Source of the DNA: Lineolata rhizophorae
Lineage: Eukaryota > Ascomycota > Dothideomycetes > Lineolatales > Lineolataceae
Reading direction: 5' to 3'
Length of the DNA: 64,000 nt
Assembly: GCA_010093515.1 (NCBI GenBank)
Contig: MU001672.1
Location: 892,496-956,495, forward strand
Program-made: the position numbers and the translations under genes
Shown: positions 59,525 to 64,000 of the stretch, piece after piece
How the letters are laid out: every line of letters starts with the position of its first letter
Numbering within the stretch: the stretch's first letter is position 1
The notes under the pieces: model-generated
Seen by the model: only the letters and a program-made list of their open reading frames with translations
What the model was told of the DNA's origin: nothing
Database searches by the model: none

Positions 59525-60337
59525 CTACCTGACCACGAAGCCGACGGTCTTCTTCGCGGAGACATGGTCAGAACCAGAACCAGAAGCCAGACCGGGTCCG
59601 GGGAGGTCCAGGAGGCACGCCTTCACGACCCTCCCCACGAACACCACCGGCGAGGCGTACAGGCTGTGCCTGATGCTCGAGCCGTCGGCCCTCCTCATGA
59701 TGGGAGCCGCGGGCTGGATCTCGGCTTCGATCACCGGGAGAGGGTGCGCGAGGCGCAGCGCCTGAGGCGCGCGCAGGGGACAGTGCCCCGCCGGCAGATT
59801 CAATCTGTCCGGCCTTTCAAAAAAAAGTCAGCATCGCGAAAGGATTCTAAAAGGATACGCAACGTATCCTGTGTGCTTCCCATCTTTCACTTACCAATTT
59901 TTGCATGGACGGCACAAGTACCTCCATGAAGCCGCGGATAGCACGCAGCTCCCTCACCCGAGCGCGCGCCATGTCCTCCGTGCTGCGCAGGTCGCGCACG
60001 CTGGCCGGCCCGTACTCGGACCGGATGCGCTCGTGAAAGTCCCGCTTGCGGGCCTTCACCTCCCGCCGAAACTCCTCCACCTCGTCGGTGCCCTCCCGCT
60101 CCTCCGAGGGCAGCCCGCTCTCTTCGAGCTGGGCGATGAGGGCGCGGCGCTCGCGCAGCAGCTTGTTCAGTTCCCCATACAGTTGCCGGGGAACCTGCCG
60201 ACCTCCGTTAGCCATCATTTTGCATGCTTCTAGGAGACACTTACATGCTCGCAATGGCCTTCGCCGGCCTTGCAGCGGGTGCAGCGCGTATGGCCGCGGG
60301 GCGTCTCGCAAAGGGGGTCTTCGAAGTAAAGGAGGCT
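59525..60337 (-). CDS. orphan Cys-rich / coiled-coil protein, 5' end unresolved
   Basis: Three coding pieces on minus fit together in phase: up to about 60337-60245, 60194-59895 and 59761-59525, with introns of 50 and 133 nt that have good donors (GTAAGT) and a GGCTAAC branch point. Third positions are strongly GC-biased, so this is or was real coding DNA. The first piece has CTRCKAGEGHCEHVP, like the CxxC...GxGxC...VP patch of many fungal orphan proteins (DUF3716 resembles it). The second is a charged helical segment (LNKLLRERRALIAQLEESG ... VRELRAIRGFMEVLVPSM) likely to be a coiled coil. The third contains RRADGSSIRHSLYASPVV. No start codon is found: upstream the frame hits a stop inside the HNH relic, so the gene may be 5'-truncated or lie fused behind that relic. 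Function unknown. Confidence 0.45.
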
Positions 60338-60511
60338 CTATTGTCCGGGTCTCGGTGAGGTAGAAAGGACGGGTAACGGGAAGAAACGAGTCGATTCGGT
60401 ATGTATGCTCCTGATTTTGGATAGGCGTGAAAAAAAGCCAGAAGTTACCAAGCATCCGATGGAAAAGATGGGTAAGCGTGATAGCGTTGCGCGGCCGATC
60501 GATCTCAGTGC

Positions 60512-60621
60512 TGTGGGACTAGCGTACCCTAGCCTATAGCTACCCAACTTGGCCAAAAGACTGGCACAGTATCGCACTTCAAGTGCGATGCTGCTGGCTA
60601 GGAACTATATATATGCTAACA
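60512..60621. mobile_element. 110-bp TG...CA element, probable solo LTR (copy 1)
   Basis: The element begins TGTGGGACTAGC and ends GCTAACA, with a perfect 5-bp duplication AGTGC at 60507-60511 and 60622-60626. TG...CA ends with a 5-bp duplication are typical of LTR integration, so a small solo LTR (TRIM-sized) is the best reading; a very short DNA element is possible. It shares most of its length with the copy at 61587-61679. It contains an extra 19-bp palindrome at 60571-60589. It looks like a fossil inside the HNH relic. Confidence 0.65.
60571..60589. repeat. 19-bp palindrome inside copy 1
   Basis: ATCGCACTTCAAGTGCGAT is symmetric around its central base and is absent from the sister copy, so it probably arose after or during insertion of this copy. 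Confidence 0.8.
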
Positions 60622-60920
60622 AGTGCCTTCAATCAGATGCACGACGCCGGTATCAAACATGTCGAGGATCGCAAGGGCGGCTTGTTTAGCAGATACCTCC
60701 ATAGGTTGTTAGCTTAGAGTAGCTAAACAGTTGTCGAGGTATACATACCAATCGGGAATTCGATTCGGTCTTCGTTAGGGAATGAGGAAGGATATGAGCT
60801 ACTTCTAGAAGGTCCGCCCTATCTTCCACGAGCGAATTCCCGTCGTCATCTTGAGCATTATTGCCATTCGGAATAATCGAAAATATGCGATACTACGCAA
60901 CGATAGCGGTTGCGGATAAG

Positions 60921-61156
60921 TGTCACACTCTGCCTTCTGGCAGGGGAACGAAATGGTGGAGAGGTCAATCTCTTGAATGGTTGACTTTGAGTCGCAGGCC
61001 GAGCGGTTTACGATCAATTAACTTGGCTGATGGTGGATTGACGTATAATCCTAGTCCCTTTTCTGCGTTTGTAGCGGGATTGAGGTGGTGGTGGTCCTGC
61101 GATTGTTCGAGGCCAGCTACCAATTGTCACACTCTACCAGAAGGCAGAGTGTGACA
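60921..61156. mobile_element. 236-bp element with 20-bp inverted ends
   Basis: It begins TGTCACACTCTGCCTTCTGG and ends with the exact inverse of that 20-mer. The 5-bp string ATAAG is repeated at 60916-60920 and 61157-61161. The inner side of the right end carries another inverse TGTCACACTCT, so the right end alone can fold into a hairpin. TG...CA ends and a 5-bp duplication favour a solo LTR; the long inverted ends would also suit a MITE. It interrupts the HNH relic just before the RNRYRCVVS segment, which confirms the boundaries. Confidence 0.7.
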
Positions 61157-61586
61157 ATAAGGCAGGTATTACGAAGGGCAGATACTCGGCCCAGTGTCCC
61201 AGCATACCCTTGCGCTCTTCCTTGCACTCTCTCGACTGCCAAACGACATTTAGGGGAAGGCTTGGGGGTCTTTTGGGTAGAAGCTTTCACTAAGAGGTGT
61301 TAGAAATGATCGATTAAAAGGGCGGTAAGCAGGGGCCAGACAAGGTAGGAAAAAAGCGTCCAGCAGGTACTCTGCAAACTCGATTAGGTTCAAACGGACC
61401 TTCTCCTCGAAGGTCTTGTCAGCGAAGTTGATATCCCTATCCATGTCTATCGGGAGCTCCACGGATTGAAGAACGGCCTGTAGAACTTTATTTTTAGACA
61501 CCTCAGAAACCGCGCATTCGTAGGTAAGGCGGACTTACCGAGGACGGTTGTACTTCTTGTCACTGCTGGTGTCATCCAAAGTGGTT

Positions 61587-61679
61587 TGCTAGAACTAGCA
61601 TGCCCTAGCCTGCAACTAGCCAACTTGGCCAAAAGACTGGCGGCGATGCTGCTGGCTAGGGACTATATATATGCCAACA
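61587..61679. mobile_element. 93-bp TG...CA element, probable solo LTR (copy 2)
   Basis: It begins TGCTAGAACTAGC and ends GCCAACA, flanked by TGGTT at 61582-61586 and TGGTC at 61680-61684, a 5-bp duplication with one difference. The body (CCAACTTGGCCAAAAGACTGG and GATGCTGCTGGCTAGG strings) is shared with copy 1 in the same orientation. Same family as copy 1; a fossil insertion in the N-terminal part of the HNH relic. Confidence 0.62.
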
Positions 61680-61804
61680 TGGTCAATGATATCGTAGAAC
61701 CTTTGCCTAGCCCTGACGCGTTGATCTGCCTCCAAAGGGAGTTCGGCAGAGAAGTCGAAGACTCTCTCTCGGGACGACTGATGTCGGAGCCGGGCCGGTG
61801 GCAT

Positions 61805-63175
61805 CGTCTTGTTGAGGAAGCGGGGTCCGGAGACGGTCCATATAAGGACGAAAAAAACAGCTGGTCCAAGTCACGTGATGGGTCACGTTGATGACGTCCC
61901 AACGACCAGAAGAAGTTCGATTACTTTCACGCTTTATTTGCCTTTTCGGCCTCTGCCATTAACCTCCTTTTCAACCTCCGCTTCAACCTTGGTGTGCGTA
62001 GGTCGCTCGCACAGCGAAACATGCCTTGCTTGTTTCTTTCCACGCGGGTCTGCGGCCAGGTTTTCTCCCTAGCCGCGGCTAGAAGGACAGAGCTCGCGTC
62101 CTCGTGCGGCGGAAGCGGAGCAACAAAAACCACGTACGGCGTCCTCGGCGTTCTCTCCAAACGATACCCACGCTCTCTACAATGGGGCCTGAAGATACCA
62201 ATGGTGTGTGTTGGGAACTCGTGTAGTCGCGATTTCCCCCACCGACTTTCTTCCGGCCAGGACCTGGGGAAGTGCCAAGGAAGTGAAGTGCGTAGGGCTC
62301 AAAAAGTCACTGCCGCTAGAGGCTGATATCTCACGATGTATTCCTCCTCGAATGATGCCATGGATAAAATGTTCCCACTCCACGTATGCATACACAGCGA
62401 CCGCCGCCTACCGCCCTACATATGTCCTACGCTAAAAGCGGATATGAAAGTGGGAACCGCCCCCAAGCCCCAACACTTATGTTTCCAAGCACCTTCTCTT
62501 TGAAACGATGGACCGAATTCCATCTGGGATAAGCATAGACTGGCCCGTGCCTCGGACGTAACGCAAGATATTACTGTTCAGCCCCCTTGACGGCGAGCGC
62601 AGAGTTCAAGCCCAAGAACAACCGCCGTCTCGCGACCCATCGCCACGGCAAGAGTAATCCGATTCGGAACAAAGATCCCTTTTATGACAGCTACGAATAC
62701 GACCTCGGAAGTAGCCACCCTCATCCGTCTAGTTTCCTATAGACCGACCATTCAAGGACCCAAACGCGACAACAAAGCCGCCCAAACCCTTTGTCTACCC
62801 CATCCCATCTATCCAGCAATGCGAAAACAAATTAAAAATCCTCCAAGGGAGCCCTGCCTACTTCCGCCGATCATCTAACCGCACCAACAAATGACGGGGC
62901 GACGGCGCAGTACGGCGCTTATGCCCGTGTTGCTCCAGCCCCGAGCAGTGCTGCCACGGAGAGGACATGACATGTACTCGGGTCTCGAAGGGCAAGGACA
63001 GCAAAAAAAAAAAAGACAAAACACAAAAGGCGACGAACTGAAGCCGACAAAAAAATGAGGAAGTGATTAAGAGCGAACTAACAGATTACTGTCCAACCTA
63101 TCCATCATCACACCTATTACAATCTCCATCGCCAATTTTATCCCCAGCTCGCATCTCGCCATCACACACGTACAC
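61805..63175. other. intergenic region with no recognised gene
   Basis: The first part is the upstream side of the HNH relic. The rest has average composition with only short frames. The last ~250 bases, with A-rich runs near 63003-63050, probably form the 3' untranslated region of the minus gene that ends at 63176. Confidence 0.55.
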
Positions 63176-64000
63176 CTAACTACTCAACAAATCCCTCACA
63201 CTCATCCCCCTAAGCCCCTGCCCGGCACTTCCCCCCGTCCCGGCCCCACCTTCGCCCGCACTCGTCCCTCCCCCTCCTCCTCCTCCTCCTCCTCCTCCTC
63301 CTCCGCCAGCCCCAACCCCACCCCAACTCCTCCGATCATTATTCAGCATCAGCAACGCAGCCGTCGCCTCGCGATCGTCCATGATATCGCCAGCCTGCAA
63401 GGGGGCTCCTCCTCCCCCTCCTCCTCCCGCCGCAGCCGCGCTCCCACCGCTCCCGCCCCCTCCATCCACCGGCTTCAAAGCCGGACTCGTCAACCTAAAC
63501 GACGAGAAAGCCGCCTGCGGAGGCACGCCCGCGCCGCGGCCAAGCTGCTGCTGTTGCTGCTGGCCCCCTCCTCCTCCTCCTCCTCCGCCCGCCCCTCCGC
63601 CGCCGCCGGCGCTACCACGCTGCCGGACGCCGAGCCCCGTCCCCAGCGACGGCGACAAGCCGCCCTCGAACACGGGCGACGCATGTGCGGAGGCGGAGAC
63701 GGCGGCGGCGGCGACGTCGGGGCCGGCGGTGGCGGCGGCGAAGGCGGAGTAGGAGCGCTTGCGGGGGTCCGAGGGCCGAGGGGGTGGCGGGGCGGCGGAG
63801 GTGGACGAGGAGGAAGAGGAGGGGCCCAGGGCGGGAGAGGTGGTGGTGGTTGGGGTCGATGAGGTCGAGGCTGAGGCCGCCGGAGCGGGGACGGGGGCGG
63901 GAGCGGGGAAGGGCGTGATGGGGTGGGTTGAGCTGCTGCGGGAGGAGTGGTGGTTGGGATGGTGGCCGTGGTGGTGGCCGTGGTGGTGGCCGTGGTGGTG
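63176..64000 (-). CDS. 3' part of a low-complexity, putative regulatory protein
   Basis: The frame is open from the window edge (codon boundary at 64000) to the stop at 63176-63178, 274 residues, and the gene continues beyond the window. It is dominated by His-Gly repeats (HHHG units from a 12-bp repeat), Ser/Pro/Ala/Thr stretches, poly-Gly and a QQQQQQ run. Islands of ordinary sequence are SDPRKRSYSAFAAATAG, FSSFRLTSPALKPV and the end MSVRDLLSS. Short basic and DLL-type C-terminal motifs within low complexity are common in fungal transcription factors, so a nuclear regulator is plausible, but no DNA-binding domain is visible here. Overlapping plus-strand frames are the GC-rich antisense. Confidence 0.6.
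   Translation of the reverse strand, partial: HHHGHHHGHHHGHHPNHHSSRSSSTHPITPFPAPAPVPAPAASASTSSTPTTTTSPALGPSSSSSSTSAAPPPPRPSDPRKRSYSAFAAATAGPDVAAAAVSASAHASPVFEGGLSPSLGTGLGVRQRGSAGGGGGAGGGGGGGGGQQQQQQLGRGAGVPPQAAFSSFRLTSPALKPVDGGGGSGGSAAAAGGGGGGGAPLQAGDIMDDREATAALLMLNNDRRSWGGVGAGGGGGGGGGGGGGGTSAGEGGAGTGGSAGQGLRGMSVRDLLSS

Larger units (their letters stand above)
60330..61804 (-). pseudogene. relic of a fungal HNH-nuclease-domain gene with three insertions
   Basis: Reading on minus from an ATG at 61804, successive fragments match one family of fungal proteins with an HNH_2-type nuclease domain: VFDFSAELPLEADQ, then FAEYLLDAFFLP, then KASTQKTPKPSP, then RNRYRCVVSHIFDYSEW, then the core EVAHILPHSL (about 60780-60808), VVHLIEG, LTHLFHRMLGNF and HTYRIDSFLPV. 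The order is that of an intact member. Three short elements interrupt it, at 61587-61679, 60921-61156 and 60512-60621, and the host sequence picks up after each. Apart from these, the frame also changes and stops occur, so it is not functional. A likely old intron follows FFLP, with branch point TTTCTAAC. The family's biological role is unknown. It is flanked by the orphan gene at 59525-60337, whose coding pieces overlap its 3' end. Confidence 0.78.

Overview
This window is nuclear DNA of a filamentous ascomycete, most likely a Sordariomycete. The genes have short GT-AG introns with CTAAC-like branch points and GC-rich third codon positions. The gene set is typical of that group: a zipper-poor bZIP factor, a Zn2Cys6 factor, an Rds1-like ferritin-fold protein, a Baeyer-Villiger monooxygenase and a relic of the fungal HNH_2-type nuclease family. 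There is also an AT-rich block that looks RIP-mutated. I see no rRNA, CRISPR or credible tRNA.

Layout. 1-11442 is free of recognisable genes. 11443-19899 holds a bZIP factor (+), ORC1 (+) and the splicing factor PRP46 (-). 19900-23308 is mostly AT-rich decayed sequence. 23309-40099 is an ordinary gene-dense stretch: an uncharacterised probable secreted protein (-), a Spartan/SprT-type protease (+), a DDHD-domain phospholipase (+), casein kinase 2 beta subunit (-), a Zn2Cys6 transcription factor (-) and the mRNA export factor GLE1 (-). 43472-47801 is SSD1 (+), behind a long pyrimidine-rich leader. 50752-51821 is an Rds1-like protein (+) and 55365-58115 a Baeyer-Villiger monooxygenase (+). 63176-64000 is the 3' end of a low-complexity, putatively regulatory gene (-) that runs off the window.

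The part most worth a second look is 58.8-61.8 kb, a small insertion hotspot. It holds a 554-bp non-autonomous hAT element with an exact 8-bp target duplication. Next comes an orphan Cys-rich/coiled-coil reading frame with no clear start. Then comes a decayed minus-strand HNH-nuclease gene interrupted by three short TG...CA elements, each with a 5-bp target duplication. Two of those three are copies of the same ~100-bp sequence. The host gene fragments on either side of each insertion continue the same protein family, which fixes the element boundaries well.

The genes do not form one pathway. Most are conserved housekeeping functions (replication origin, splicing, mRNA export, translational control, CK2 signalling, DNA-protein crosslink repair, lipid metabolism) next to a few accessory genes. 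I found no biosynthetic cluster and no convincing new multi-gene system. Exon boundaries were set by hand from splice consensus, reading phase and family resemblance; phases and total lengths were checked to be multiples of three for all complete models.
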